The notes below the pieces were generated by a model. It searched no databases. It saw only the letters and a list, made by a program, of their open reading frames with translations, and was not told where the DNA came from. DNA of 64,000 nt from Paracoccus haematequi (GTDB taxonomy: Bacteria; Pseudomonadota; Alphaproteobacteria; Rhodobacterales; Rhodobacteraceae): contig CAMCVS010000004.1 in the NCBI GenBank assembly GCA_945881965.1, positions 124,001 to 188,000 on the forward strand, read 5' to 3'. The stretch's first letter is position 1, and every line of letters begins with the position of its first letter. The position numbers were made by a program, and so were the translations under genes. Below are positions 26,457-34,738 of the stretch, piece by piece.

Positions 26457-26481
26457 GGCGGGTGACGAGCACCCGCCCTAC
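26457..26481 (-). repeat. REP-like palindrome, copy A
   Basis: GGCGGGTG and CACCCGCC form a perfect 8-bp stem around ACGAG, followed by CTAC. Read on the minus strand it is GTAG followed by the stem, the same layout as copies B and C. It sits between the thiolase and nitronate monooxygenase genes. Confidence 0.75.
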
Positions 26482-26493
26482 AGGCGCGCACCC

Positions 26494-26517
26494 GTAGGGC
26501 GGATGATTTCATCCGCC
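26494..26517 (+). repeat. REP-like palindrome, copy B
   Basis: GTAG is followed by GGCGGATG, a four-base loop ATTT and CATCCGCC, a perfect 8-bp stem. It lies head to head with copy A, 12 bases away, as in bacterial interspersed mosaic elements built from REP pairs. Confidence 0.75.
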
Positions 26518-26535
26518 TTTGGTTGCAGCAAAGGG

Positions 26536-27738
26536 TTACAGCACTTCGAACAGGCCCGCCGCGCCCATGCCGCCACCGACGCACATGGTGCAGACGACGT
26601 AACGCGCGCCGCGCCGCTTGCCCTCGATCAGCGCATGGCCCACCATCCGCGCCCCCGACATGCCATAGGGGTGGCCCACGGAAATCGCCCCACCATCGAC
26701 GTTCAGCCGGTCCATCGGGATGCCCAGAACGCGGGCGGATTGCAGGACCTGGCTTGCAAACGCCTCGTTCAATTCCCACAGCCCGATGTCATCCATCGTC
26801 AGCCCATGCGCCGCCAGCAGTTTCGGCACCGCATAGATCGGCCCGATGCCCATCTCGTCGGGTTCGCATCCCGCCGCCATCACGCCGACATAGCGGCCCA
26901 AGGGCTGCAACCCGCGCTGTTCGGCGACCTTCGCCTCCATGATCACCGCCGCCGATGCGCCATCGGACAATTGGCTGGCGTTGCCTGCGGTGATGAACTG
27001 GCCCTCGCTGACCACGCGGCCGCCCTTGAACACCGGGTTCAACGCCTGAAGGTCGGCAAGCTGCGTCGAAGGCCGGTTGCCCTCGTCGCGTTCCAACGTC
27101 ACCTGACGGTCGCTGATCTCGCCTGTTGCCTTGTCCTGCACTTTCATCGTCACGGTGATCGGCACGATTTCATCGTCGAACCGGCCCGCCTGCTGGGCCG
27201 CCGCCGTGCGTTGCTGGCTTTGCAGCGCGTAGGCATCCTGATCCTCGCGCGACACGCCATAGCGGGCGGCGACGATTTCGGCGGTTTCCAGCATCGACAT
27301 ATAGAGTTCAGGCTTGTGTTCGCGGGTCCACGGGTCGGCCAGCCAATCGGTGCGCATCTTGTCGTTCTGCACCAGACTGATGCTTTCGACCCCGCCGCCG
27401 ATCACGATATCCATGCCGTCGCAGATTACCTGCTTGGCCGCCGTCGCAATCGCCATCATGCCCGACGCGCATTGCCGGTCGAGGCTCATCCCCGCCACCG
27501 TCACCGGCAACCCGGCGCGGATCGCGGCCTGTCGCCCGATATTGCCGCCCGTGGACCCCTGCTGCAACGCGGCCCCAAGGATGCAATCGGCGATCTCATC
27601 GCCCTCCAGCCCGGCGCGGGCCACCGCGTGGGAAATCGCATGCGCGGCCAGCGCCTGCGCCGAGGTGTTGTTGAACGCCCCGCGATAGGCCTTGCCGATG
27701 GGCGTGCGGGCGGTGGAAACGATGACGGCGTGGCGCAT
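26536..27738 (-). CDS. Acetyl-CoA acyltransferase (thiolase)
   Basis: A 400-residue thiolase. The nucleophile Cys90 is in DRQCASGM, and the C-terminal catalytic His and Cys occur in [13 protein letters not shown] and [14 protein letters not shown]-terminal [13 protein letters not shown] is typical. The His loop reads GHPYGMSG rather than the common GHPIGASG, a sign of a subfamily with branched or unusual substrates. It would cleave a 3-ketoacyl-CoA with CoA in the last step of a beta-oxidation-type route, together with the SDRs and MaoC hydratase upstream. An AGGAA ribosome site precedes the ATG. Confidence 0.9.
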   Translation of the reverse strand: MRHAVIVSTARTPIGKAYRGAFNNTSAQALAAHAISHAVARAGLEGDEIADCILGAALQQGSTGGNIGRQAAIRAGLPVTVAGMSLDRQCASGMMAIATAAKQVICDGMDIVIGGGVESISLVQNDKMRTDWLADPWTREHKPELYMSMLETAEIVAARYGVSREDQDAYALQSQQRTAAAQQAGRFDDEIVPITVTMKVQDKATGEISDRQVTLERDEGNRPSTQLADLQALNPVFKGGRVVSEGQFITAGNASQLSDGASAAVIMEAKVAEQRGLQPLGRYVGVMAAGCEPDEMGIGPIYAVPKLLAAHGLTMDDIGLWELNEAFASQVLQSARVLGIPMDRLNVDGGAISVGHPYGMSGARMVGHALIEGKRRGARYVVCTMCVGGGMGAAGLFEVL

Positions 27739-27747
27739 TGTATGTTC

Positions 27748-28683
27748 CTATTCGTTTGTTTCGGTGGGCCAGGGGGTTGGCAGGCCCCGCGCGGCGGCGG
27801 CCATGCGGGCATATTTGCGGGTCTGGGCAAAGGCATTGGGCATCTCTTGCGCGCCTTCGGGGTCGCGGATGCGCGACAGGTTCGCCAGAACGCCTTCGGG
27901 CGTCAGGTCATCGCCGGTCAGGGCGACGCCTGCGGTTTCCGTGATGCGCGTCTCGGTGAAACATCCCGCCCCCGCGCCCAGGATCATCTTGGTCGGCGCG
28001 TCATCGCAGACAAGCATCAACAGCCCCGGCGTGATCGTGTCCGGGGCCAGCAGCGCCAGTGCATCAGGGGGCAACAGCCCTTCGGTCATCCGTGTCGCCG
28101 CCGTGGGGGCCAGCGTGTTCACCCGCACGTCATATTTAGCACCTTCCTGCGCCAGCACGTTCATCAGGCCGACAACGCCAGCTTTCGCAGCGCCGTAATT
28201 CGCTTGCCCAAAGTTGCCGTAAACGCCCGACGCCGAGGTCGTGAACGCGATCCGCCCGTAACCCCGTTCGCACATGTGCCGCCAGACGGCATGGGTGCAG
28301 ATCGCGCTGCCCATCAGATGCACATCGGTGACCAGCCGAAAATCCGCCATGTCCATCTTGGCGAAGGTCTTGTCGCGCAGGATGCCCGCGTTGTTCACCA
28401 GAATATCGACGCGGCCCCATTCGGCAATCGCCGCATCGACCATGGCGCGCACCTGCGCCGCATCCGTCACATTCGCGCCATTGGCCATCGCATGACCGCC
28501 AGCCGCGCGGATTTCGGCGACGACCGCCCGCGCTGCATCGGATGACGCCCCGCTGCCATCCGTCGCCGCGCCCAGATCGTTGACCACCACGCGTGCGCCG
28601 CGCGCCGCCAGCCCCAGCGCATGTGCGCGCCCCAGACCCGCGCCCGCGCCCGTGACAATCGCTACCCGCCCGTCAAACCGCAT
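27748..28683 (-). CDS. SDR-family 3-hydroxyacyl-CoA dehydrogenase-like (MFE-2 type)
   Basis: A 311-residue short-chain dehydrogenase. The NAD site is VTGAGAGLGRAHALGLA (residues ~8-24), VNDLGA for the adenosine end, LVNNAGILRDKTFAKM, and the catalytic Ser and YGAAK in TTSASGVYGNFGQANYGAAK. The pattern and the ~60-residue C-terminal extension resemble the dehydrogenase part of peroxisomal multifunctional enzyme 2. It would oxidise 3-hydroxyacyl-CoA to the keto form for the thiolase directly downstream. I chose the ATG at 28683 with GGGGGG before it. An ATG at 28695 overlapping the MaoC stop is possible. Confidence 0.87.
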   Translation of the reverse strand: MRFDGRVAIVTGAGAGLGRAHALGLAARGARVVVNDLGAATDGSGASSDAARAVVAEIRAAGGHAMANGANVTDAAQVRAMVDAAIAEWGRVDILVNNAGILRDKTFAKMDMADFRLVTDVHLMGSAICTHAVWRHMCERGYGRIAFTTSASGVYGNFGQANYGAAKAGVVGLMNVLAQEGAKYDVRVNTLAPTAATRMTEGLLPPDALALLAPDTITPGLLMLVCDDAPTKMILGAGAGCFTETRITETAGVALTGDDLTPEGVLANLSRIRDPEGAQEMPNAFAQTRKYARMAAAARGLPTPWPTETNE

Positions 28684-28694
28684 CGCGCCCCCCA

Positions 28695-29162
28695 TCAGAA
28701 ATACCGCCGCCCCAGCCAATCGGCCACCAGCGCGGGCCTGTCCTGCCCCTCGACCTCGACGGTGACGGCCATGGTCGTCTGCACCTCGCCGGGGCGGATT
28801 TCGTCGAATTTGCTCAGCACAAACCGCGCCCGCACCCGCGCCCCCGCCCGCACCGGCGAGACAAAGCGCACCCGGTCAAAGCCATAGTTCACGCCCATCC
28901 TGACGCCCGCGATCGACGGCATCTGATAGACCATCGCCGACAGCATCGACAGCGTCAGGAACCCATGCGCGATCGTCCCGCCAAAGGGGCTGTCCCTGGC
29001 CGCAACCGGATCGACATGGATATCCTGCCAATCCTCGGTGCAATCGGCGAATGTGTCGATGCGCGACTGGTCGATGGTAAACCAGTCGGACACGCCAATT
29101 TCGTGGCCCACCAGCGCGGCAAAGGCATCGCGCGACAGCAATGATCCAGCGGGCAGGGCCAT
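28695..29162 (-). CDS. MaoC-family (R)-specific enoyl-CoA hydratase-like
   Basis: A 155-residue hotdog protein with the hydratase-2 motif. IDTFADCTEDWQDIHVD has the catalytic Asp and His, followed by SPFGGTIAHGFLTLS. It resembles MaoC/NodN-like enoyl-CoA hydratases that hydrate trans-2-enoyl-CoA to (R)-3-hydroxyacyl-CoA. It lies between two SDR genes. The upstream SDR stops one base before this ATG, implying one transcript. The start at 29162 was chosen because upstream in-frame codons run through the SDR gene. Confidence 0.87.
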   Translation of the reverse strand: MALPAGSLLSRDAFAALVGHEIGVSDWFTIDQSRIDTFADCTEDWQDIHVDPVAARDSPFGGTIAHGFLTLSMLSAMVYQMPSIAGVRMGVNYGFDRVRFVSPVRAGARVRARFVLSKFDEIRPGEVQTTMAVTVEVEGQDRPALVADWLGRRYF

Positions 29163-29163
29163 G

Positions 29164-30009
29164 TCACAGATCCTTGTTGAACAGTTGCCCCGGTGCGTGG
29201 GATTGCATCCCGCCTGACAGCGGCAGGATCGCGCCCGAAACATAGGCCCCGCCCCGCCCGCACAGGAATTGCAGCGCGCCTGCGATATCCTCGGGGCGGC
29301 CCACCCGGCCCAAGGGCACGCCCGCCGCAGATTCGGCCTGACCTTCGGGGGTGCCAAGAGCAAAGGCGGTCATTTTCGACACGAAAGGCCCCGGCGCAAT
29401 GGCGTTCACGGTGATGCGCCGCGCGGCCAGATCATTGGCCAGCACGCGGGTCATGTGATGCACCGCGCCCTTGGACACCGCATAGGAATAGGTCGCCGTG
29501 CCTTTGGGGATATCGCCCATGACCGAGCCGACATTGACGATGCGGGAGGGGTCGTCGTCCGTCGCGGCCTGTTCCAGCAACGGCAGCAGGCATTGCGTCA
29601 GGTGGAACATCCCCGTGACGTTCAGCGCCAACAGCTTTTCCCACGCCTCGTAGGGATGTTCGCCCAAGGGCGCGCCCCAGGTTCGGCCCGCGTTGTTCAT
29701 CAGGATATGCAGGGCCGGGGTGCGGCGGGCCACCTCGGCCGCCAGCGCCTCGGCCCCGTCTTTGGTGCCGACGTCACCGGCGAACCCCTCGGCATGTCCC
29801 GGTAAGCCCATGGCGTTCAGTTCACTGGCCACCGCGACACAGGCATCGCCCTTGCGCGACGCGATCATGACGCGCGCGCCTGCGGCGACCAGCCCTTCGG
29901 CGGCCATGCGCCCGATGCCGGTTGCCCCGCCCGTGATCAGCGCCACCTTGCCGGTCAGGTCAAACAGTTGTGACGGCCGCAAATCGGGCGTGTCCAAAGT
30001 CGATGTCAT
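29164..30009 (-). CDS. SDR-family oxidoreductase
   Basis: A 281-residue classical short-chain dehydrogenase. The cofactor loop is ITGGATGIGRMAAEG (residues ~26-40), NNAGRTWGAPL, catalytic Ser in NVGSVMGDIP, Tyr and Lys in YSYAVSKGAVHH, and the NAIAPGPFVSKM loop. The basic residue in ASRKGD after strand 2 favours NADP. It probably acts on a hydroxyacyl or ketoacyl thioester like its neighbours, but no substrate can be named. It is the first gene of the run 30009 to 22342 on the minus strand, so the promoter is probably between it and the EamA gene. Confidence 0.87.
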   Translation of the reverse strand: MTSTLDTPDLRPSQLFDLTGKVALITGGATGIGRMAAEGLVAAGARVMIASRKGDACVAVASELNAMGLPGHAEGFAGDVGTKDGAEALAAEVARRTPALHILMNNAGRTWGAPLGEHPYEAWEKLLALNVTGMFHLTQCLLPLLEQAATDDDPSRIVNVGSVMGDIPKGTATYSYAVSKGAVHHMTRVLANDLAARRITVNAIAPGPFVSKMTAFALGTPEGQAESAAGVPLGRVGRPEDIAGALQFLCGRGGAYVSGAILPLSGGMQSHAPGQLFNKDL

Positions 30010-30085
30010 GGCAGTTCTCCCTAAGCCGCAGGCTAGGGGCTGGGAAAAATTCCGGCAAGACGCGCGCGGCAGTCCTGCCCTAACG

Positions 30086-30961
30086 TCATACGGCCTTGGT
30101 CATCCGTTCGCGCCACAGCGTGAATAGCCCCGCCGCGACGACCAGCACCACACCGATGATCACGTTGCTTTCCACCGTTTCGTTGAACACGAACAGCCCG
30201 ATGATCGACGCAAAGGGCAGTTGCAGATAGGCAAATGGTTGCACCGCCGACGCCTCGGCGACCTCGTAGCATTTGATCAACAGCCAATGCCCCGTCGCCC
30301 CGGTGACACACAACAGCGCCATCCACGCCCAATCGGTCGGCACCATCGGTTCCCAGAACCACATGCCGATCAGGGTCATCGCGACCGATCCCACGGTGCC
30401 GGTCCAGAAAAACGACGTGGCCGCCGTATCCTTGCGCGCGGCATAGCGCGTCAACAGGCCATAGAGCGCGAACAGCAGCGCCGCCAGCAACGGCACCAGC
30501 GCCTCGATGCGGAACACGCCGACGCCGGGTTTCAGGATGATCAGCACACCGATGAACCCGACGCCAATCGCCGCCCAGCGCCGCCAGCCGACTTTCTCGC
30601 CCAGCACCGGGCCGGACAGCGCGGCCACCAGCAGCGGATAGCACGTGAACACCGCGTGGCTCTCGATCAGGCCCAACAGGGTGAACCCCACCACCATCAC
30701 GCAGATTTCCGTGATCAACAGCAGCGCGCGGGTGATTTGCACGCCGGGTTGCGCGGTGCGCGCGGCTTTGCGCAGGCCGCCTGCCTTGCGCGCGGCGACG
30801 GCCATGACGAAGGCGGCAAAGAACCAGTAGCGGATCATCACCACCATCAGCACATTGTATTCGGCGGCCAGATGGCGGGAAATGCCGTCCTGCGCCGCGA
30901 ACACGAATGTGGTGGCGATCATCAGCCCGATGCCAAGGCGGGTGTTGGTTCCGGCGGCCAT
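30086..30961 (-). CDS. EamA/DMT-family transporter
   Basis: A 291-residue protein with ten predicted membrane segments in two EamA repeats. The first begins GLMIATTFVFAAQDGISRHLA and ends near GEKVGWRRWAAIGVGFIGV, the characteristic repeat boundary. The second ends VLVVAAGLFTLWRER. Drug/metabolite transporters of this type export amino acids or other small metabolites. The substrate is unknown. The start is three bases after the stop of mnmD, so the two may share a transcript. Confidence 0.87.
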   Translation of the reverse strand: MAAGTNTRLGIGLMIATTFVFAAQDGISRHLAAEYNVLMVVMIRYWFFAAFVMAVAARKAGGLRKAARTAQPGVQITRALLLITEICVMVVGFTLLGLIESHAVFTCYPLLVAALSGPVLGEKVGWRRWAAIGVGFIGVLIILKPGVGVFRIEALVPLLAALLFALYGLLTRYAARKDTAATSFFWTGTVGSVAMTLIGMWFWEPMVPTDWAWMALLCVTGATGHWLLIKCYEVAEASAVQPFAYLQLPFASIIGLFVFNETVESNVIIGVVLVVAAGLFTLWRERMTKAV

Positions 30962-30963
30962 GG

Positions 30964-31632
30964 TCAGTCCTTTCGGGCAGCAGTCATGTGGCGTTTGCGC
31001 GCGTATCCAGGGGCGCGGGTGACGGTGAAACCCGCGTCAGCCAGCGCACGGCGGACATGGCCCGCAGCGGTATAACTGGCCGCTGTGCCGCCGGGAGCAG
31101 TGTGGGCGCATACCTGCGCCAACAAGGCAGGTTCCCACAATTCGGGGTTCTTGGCCGGGGAAAACCCGTCCAGAAACCACGCATCGGCCAAACCATCCCA
31201 AGCGGGCAGGGTGGCGCGGGCGTCACCTTGGATGATCGTCACCGCCACGTCGGGCAGGGTCATGTCGGTGGCCCCATCCCACAGTGGCGCAAGGTCACGC
31301 GCCAGCCCCGCCAGTGCCGGAAACGCCGCATGGGCGCGGGCATAATCAGCGCATGTCATCGGAAACGCCTCGAAGCTGGTATAGAAAAGCTGTCCCTTTA
31401 AGCCGCTATCGCGCCACAGCGCCAGCGTCGCCAGCAAGTTCAACCCGGTGCCAAACCCCAATTCCGCAATCTGAAACCCGTCGCGGAACCGCGCGGGCAG
31501 GGAATTGCCCGCATGAAACACATGCGCGGTCTCGGCCAACCCGTTGTCCAGACTGAAATACGGGTCATCAAACCGCCGCGACACCGGCACATCGCCATCG
31601 CGCCAGTCAAGGGCTGCCGTTCCGCCTTGCAT
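30964..31632 (-). CDS. mnmD: tRNA 5-methylaminomethyl-2-thiouridine methyltransferase MnmD
   Basis: A 222-residue SAM-dependent methyltransferase equal to the N-terminal domain of MnmC. The N-terminus has FDDPYFSLDNGLAET. The SAM site IAELGFGTGLNLL is near residues 57-70, and FLDGFSPAKNPELW carries the catalytic Asp region. It methylates nm5s2U34 of tRNA to mnm5s2U34. The FAD half of MnmC is the divergent gene at 31686, so MnmC is split here. The ATG at 31632 gives the usual start. Longer upstream frames overlap the divergent gene and are not family-like. Confidence 0.9.
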   Translation of the reverse strand: MQGGTAALDWRDGDVPVSRRFDDPYFSLDNGLAETAHVFHAGNSLPARFRDGFQIAELGFGTGLNLLATLALWRDSGLKGQLFYTSFEAFPMTCADYARAHAAFPALAGLARDLAPLWDGATDMTLPDVAVTIIQGDARATLPAWDGLADAWFLDGFSPAKNPELWEPALLAQVCAHTAPGGTAASYTAAGHVRRALADAGFTVTRAPGYARKRHMTAARKD

Positions 31633-31685
31633 GGATGCTCCCGTCGCGCCAAGGGTTGCCCGATTAGTGGCGGCGGGGCGCGGCA

Positions 31686-32711
31686 ATGGCAAGCGTGGAC
31701 GTGACGGTTCTGGGCGCAGGCATATTCGGCCTGTCGATCGCGTGGGAATGTGCGCGGCGCGGGGCCAAGGTGCGGGTGATCGACCCGCACGGGCCGGGCG
31801 CGGGGGCATCGGGTGGGGTGGTCGGCGCGCTGGCCCCGCATGTGCCTGAGCAATGGAACGCCAAGAAGGCGTTCCAGTTCAACAGCCTGGTGGCGGCCGA
31901 AGCATTCTTTCGCGGCGTCGAGGCGGCGTCTGACCTGTCCACCGGCTATGCCCGGTCCGGGCGTGTGCAACCCCTCGCGCCCGAAGGGCGCGCTCTGGCT
32001 GAGGTGCGCGCCGCAGGCGCGCGCGCGCTGTGGCCCGGCTTTGCATGGCGGATCGAGACTGCCAGCCGGTTTCCCGGCTGGCATTTACCGGGCGAGGTCG
32101 TCTTTGACGACCTCAGCGCACGGCTGCATCCGCGCAGGGCAACAGCCGCACTGGTGGCCGCGCTGCGCGCGGCGGGGTCCGAGGTGACCGCGGACGCGCC
32201 CCTTCAGGGGCGCGTGATCCATTCCACCGGCCATCATGGCCTGATCCAGATGTCGCAGGGCCGCGCGCGCGCCTTTGGCGGTGGGGTCAAGGGGCAGTCG
32301 GCGCTGTTTGCCGCCGATCTGCGCGATCTGCCGCAACTCTACATCGACGCGCTGCACATTATCCCGCATGCCGACGGCACAACTGCACTGGGATCAACCA
32401 GCGAGAATGACTGGTCCGACCCCACCATCTGCGACGGCCAACTCGATACCCTGATCATGCGCGCCCGCGATCTGGTGCCGCCCTTGCGCGACGCGCCCGT
32501 GATCGACCGTTGGGCGGGCATCCGCCCGCGCGCGCGGTCGCGGGCCCCGGTGCTGGGCGTGCATCCGTTCCGGGCGGGCGAGTTCATCGCCAATGGCGGC
32601 TTCAAGATCGGCTTTGGCATGGCCCCCGGTGTCGCCCGCGTCATGGCCGATCTGGTGCTGGACGGGCGCGACGACATTCCGGCGGCGTTCCACCCTGACA
32701 CCTGTTTATGA
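31686..32711 (+). CDS. FAD-dependent oxidoreductase, stand-alone MnmC C-terminal half
   Basis: A 341-residue DAO-family flavoprotein. The dinucleotide motif VTVLGAGIFGLSIAWECARRG is at the N-terminus (VTVLGAGIFGLSI), then GASGGVVGALAPHVPE, typical of MnmC/ThiO enzymes, and the C-terminal FAD loop NGGFKIGFGMAPG. Next to mnmD in divergent layout, it most likely removes the carboxymethyl group of cmnm5s2U34. ThiO-like glycine oxidase is an alternative; no thi genes are nearby. The 53-bp gap between the two starts must hold both promoters. The 3' end overlaps the convergent dehydratase gene by six bases. Confidence 0.8.
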   Translation: MASVDVTVLGAGIFGLSIAWECARRGAKVRVIDPHGPGAGASGGVVGALAPHVPEQWNAKKAFQFNSLVAAEAFFRGVEAASDLSTGYARSGRVQPLAPEGRALAEVRAAGARALWPGFAWRIETASRFPGWHLPGEVVFDDLSARLHPRRATAALVAALRAAGSEVTADAPLQGRVIHSTGHHGLIQMSQGRARAFGGGVKGQSALFAADLRDLPQLYIDALHIIPHADGTTALGSTSENDWSDPTICDGQLDTLIMRARDLVPPLRDAPVIDRWAGIRPRARSRAPVLGVHPFRAGEFIANGGFKIGFGMAPGVARVMADLVLDGRDDIPAAFHPDTCL

Positions 32712-33530
32712 CGCGAAACGCGCCTGCGCCGTCATGCATTGCCGCCCGTCCGCGCCTGTCACCCACAGCGCGCCATCCGCGCGGGCGCACAGCGTCACCG
32801 CCTCGTCCACCGTCACCGGGGCCGTGGCCTTGAAATCGAACGCGCCAAGCGGGCCACCTTGCCGTTCCGCCAGCAGCATCAAGAGTTGCGCCAGCAGCGG
32901 GCCGTGGGTGACCAGCCCGGCATAACCTTCGGTGCCGCGCGCATAATCGCTGTCGTAATGGATGCGGTGGCCGTTCATCGTCAGCGCGGAATAGCGAAAC
33001 AGCAGCGTCGGCGTGAACCAGGCGGGTTCCGTGACCTCGGCATCCTGACGCGCCCTCGGCGGCACCGGGCGGGGGGCCGTGGAAGCGAAATCCGCGCGAT
33101 AGACCAGATCCTGTTCCTCGGTCAGGCACAGCGCGCCATTCTGATGGATGTCATGCCGCAGGGTGACGAACCCCAAGATACCGGTTCGTCCTTCTTTGCG
33201 GTCCACGCGCGCCACCGACGTATGTCGCGCCGCCGGGATACCGGCCCGCAGGGGGGCATGAAATTCCAACCGCCCGCCCGCCCACATCCGGCGCGGCAGG
33301 CCCAGATCGGGGATCAGGCCCAGTCCGGTCTGCGGATGCCCGTCGCGGCCAAGCCGGTCGGGCGGTTCCGGGGCCCAGAAATGGATCTGGTGAAAGAACG
33401 GCGGCAGCGGCGCGCCGTGTGCCACCGTCACCGGCAGACCAAGCGCCACCTGCAACGCCTGCCCGCGCGCGGGGTCCATCACATCAAGGATGCGTTCGGT
33501 TTGACGCGAAGGGTGCGTGTCATTAGCCAT
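32706..33530 (-). CDS. HTD2/mesaconyl-C4-CoA hydratase-like double-hotdog dehydratase
   Basis: A 274-residue protein. The N-terminal half is a degenerate hotdog (FAS1-like dehydratase region). The C-terminal half carries the active-site stretch LFRYSALTMNGHRIHYD, then EGYAGLVTHGPLLAQLL, as in HTD2 and the mesaconyl-C4-CoA hydratase Meh of the 3-hydroxypropionate cycle. It would hydrate or dehydrate a CoA thioester. Related roseobacter genes occur in itaconate and mesaconate metabolism, but no CoA transferase or citramalyl-CoA lyase is nearby, so the substrate is open. Confidence 0.8.
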   Translation of the reverse strand: MANDTHPSRQTERILDVMDPARGQALQVALGLPVTVAHGAPLPPFFHQIHFWAPEPPDRLGRDGHPQTGLGLIPDLGLPRRMWAGGRLEFHAPLRAGIPAARHTSVARVDRKEGRTGILGFVTLRHDIHQNGALCLTEEQDLVYRADFASTAPRPVPPRARQDAEVTEPAWFTPTLLFRYSALTMNGHRIHYDSDYARGTEGYAGLVTHGPLLAQLLMLLAERQGGPLGAFDFKATAPVTVDEAVTLCARADGALWVTGADGRQCMTAQARFAS

Positions 33531-33566
33531 GGAGCGACATTAGGCGCAGGACGAAGGACCGACAAG

Positions 33567-33968
33567 ATGGCGACACCCCGGCTGACGGCCCTTGATCATC
33601 TGGTGCTGACGGTGGCGGATATGGCCGCGACGCTGGCCTTTTATGGCGATGTGCTGGGGATGCAGGCGGATGTGTTCACCCCCGCCGATGGCAGCACCCG
33701 CCACGCGCTGTGCTTTGGTCAACAGAAGATCAACCTGCACCCCGCCGCCGCGCCCTTTGACCCCAAGGCGGCGCGGGTCACACCGGGGTCGGCGGATCTG
33801 TGTTTTCTGTCAGATACACCGCTGGCCGATTGGCAGGCGCATCTGGGCCGCAACGGCATCCCGATTGAACAGGGCCCCATCCGCCGCACCGGCGCAGAGG
33901 GCCCCATCCTGTCGATCTATGTCCGTGACCCGGATGGCAACCTGATCGAGATTGCCAATCCGGTCTGA
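33567..33968 (+). CDS. VOC-family (glyoxalase-like) protein
   Basis: A 133-residue single-unit vicinal-oxygen-chelate protein with paired beta-alpha modules: ALDHLVLTVADMAATLAFY first, IYVRDPDGNLIEIANP last. Metal ligand candidates are His in LDHLVL and Glu in LIEIAN, as in glyoxalase-domain protein 5-like VOC proteins. Function unknown. It is divergent from the dehydratase gene with 36 bp between starts and convergent with the OmpA lipoprotein gene. Confidence 0.82.
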   Translation: MATPRLTALDHLVLTVADMAATLAFYGDVLGMQADVFTPADGSTRHALCFGQQKINLHPAAAPFDPKAARVTPGSADLCFLSDTPLADWQAHLGRNGIPIEQGPIRRTGAEGPILSIYVRDPDGNLIEIANPV

Positions 33969-33970
33969 TC

Positions 33971-34627
33971 TTAGCGGTTCGGCAGGATCACGATATCGAC
34001 GCGGCGGTTCTGCGCCCGGCCCGCCTCGGTCTGGTTCGACGCAACGGGCTGGTCAAAGCCGCGGCCGATGGACTGAATCCGCCCCGCAGGCACGCCCGAT
34101 CCGATGAGCACCGACGACACCGCCGCCGCGCGCCGCTGCGACAGATCATAGTTATAGGCCGCCGTGCCCCGGTCATCGGTATGGCCCAGCACCTGCACCG
34201 TCGAGGCCGGATAATCCATCAGGCTGCGCGCCACGCTTTGCAGATCGGCTTGCAGCGACGGGTTCAGGGTCGCGCTGTCGGTCTGGAACAGGATATCCTG
34301 CGGCATGGTCACGATCAGTCGGTCGCCGGTGTTGGTGATCGTGGCCCCGTTGCCCAGCGTCGAGCGCAGTTCCGCCTCTTGCTTGTCCAGCGAATAGCCG
34401 ACGGCGGCGCCGGTCCCGGCCCCGACAATGGCCCCGGCGATCAGGCCCTTGCCGCGATCCTCGGACACCAGCGCGCCGGTCACGGCTCCCAGAAGGCCCC
34501 CGGCAATGATGCCCTGCTGGGTGCGGTCACCGGGTGCGCGCGATCCGGGGGCACCGGGGTCTTCGCAGGCGGCGGTCAGGGTTACAGCCGCCAGCGCGGC
34601 AATCAGCGAAAAACGGGAAAGGGTCAT
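33971..34627 (-). CDS. OmpA-family outer-membrane lipoprotein (YiaD-like)
   Basis: A 218-residue lipoprotein with signal and lipobox LTAAC (Cys about residue 21). A glycine-zipper stretch comes next (residues ~37-78: GIIAGGLLGAVTGALV, GLIAGAIVGAGTGAAVG), then an OmpA C-terminal peptidoglycan-binding domain: VLGHTDDRGTAAYNYDLSQRR, with Asp and Arg for diaminopimelate binding, ending EAGRAQNRRVDIVI. It would tether the outer membrane to the cell wall. Confidence 0.9.
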   Translation of the reverse strand: MTLSRFSLIAALAAVTLTAACEDPGAPGSRAPGDRTQQGIIAGGLLGAVTGALVSEDRGKGLIAGAIVGAGTGAAVGYSLDKQEAELRSTLGNGATITNTGDRLIVTMPQDILFQTDSATLNPSLQADLQSVARSLMDYPASTVQVLGHTDDRGTAAYNYDLSQRRAAAVSSVLIGSGVPAGRIQSIGRGFDQPVASNQTEAGRAQNRRVDIVILPNR

Positions 34628-34738
34628 GTTGGCCTCTGCTCTGGGTTTGTTATGGGTTTTGTGCCTGTATTCTACGATATCCTGCGGCGATGCCCAATTC
34701 CCCCCTGCGCGGGAATCGGCACCTTTCCGCGCAGCGGG

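Noticed and set aside
26347-28545. A 732-codon open frame on the plus strand opposite the thiolase and SDR genes
   Set aside because: It is antisense to two well-supported genes and its product is low-complexity His/Arg/Gly. Such frames arise from high GC at third codon positions.
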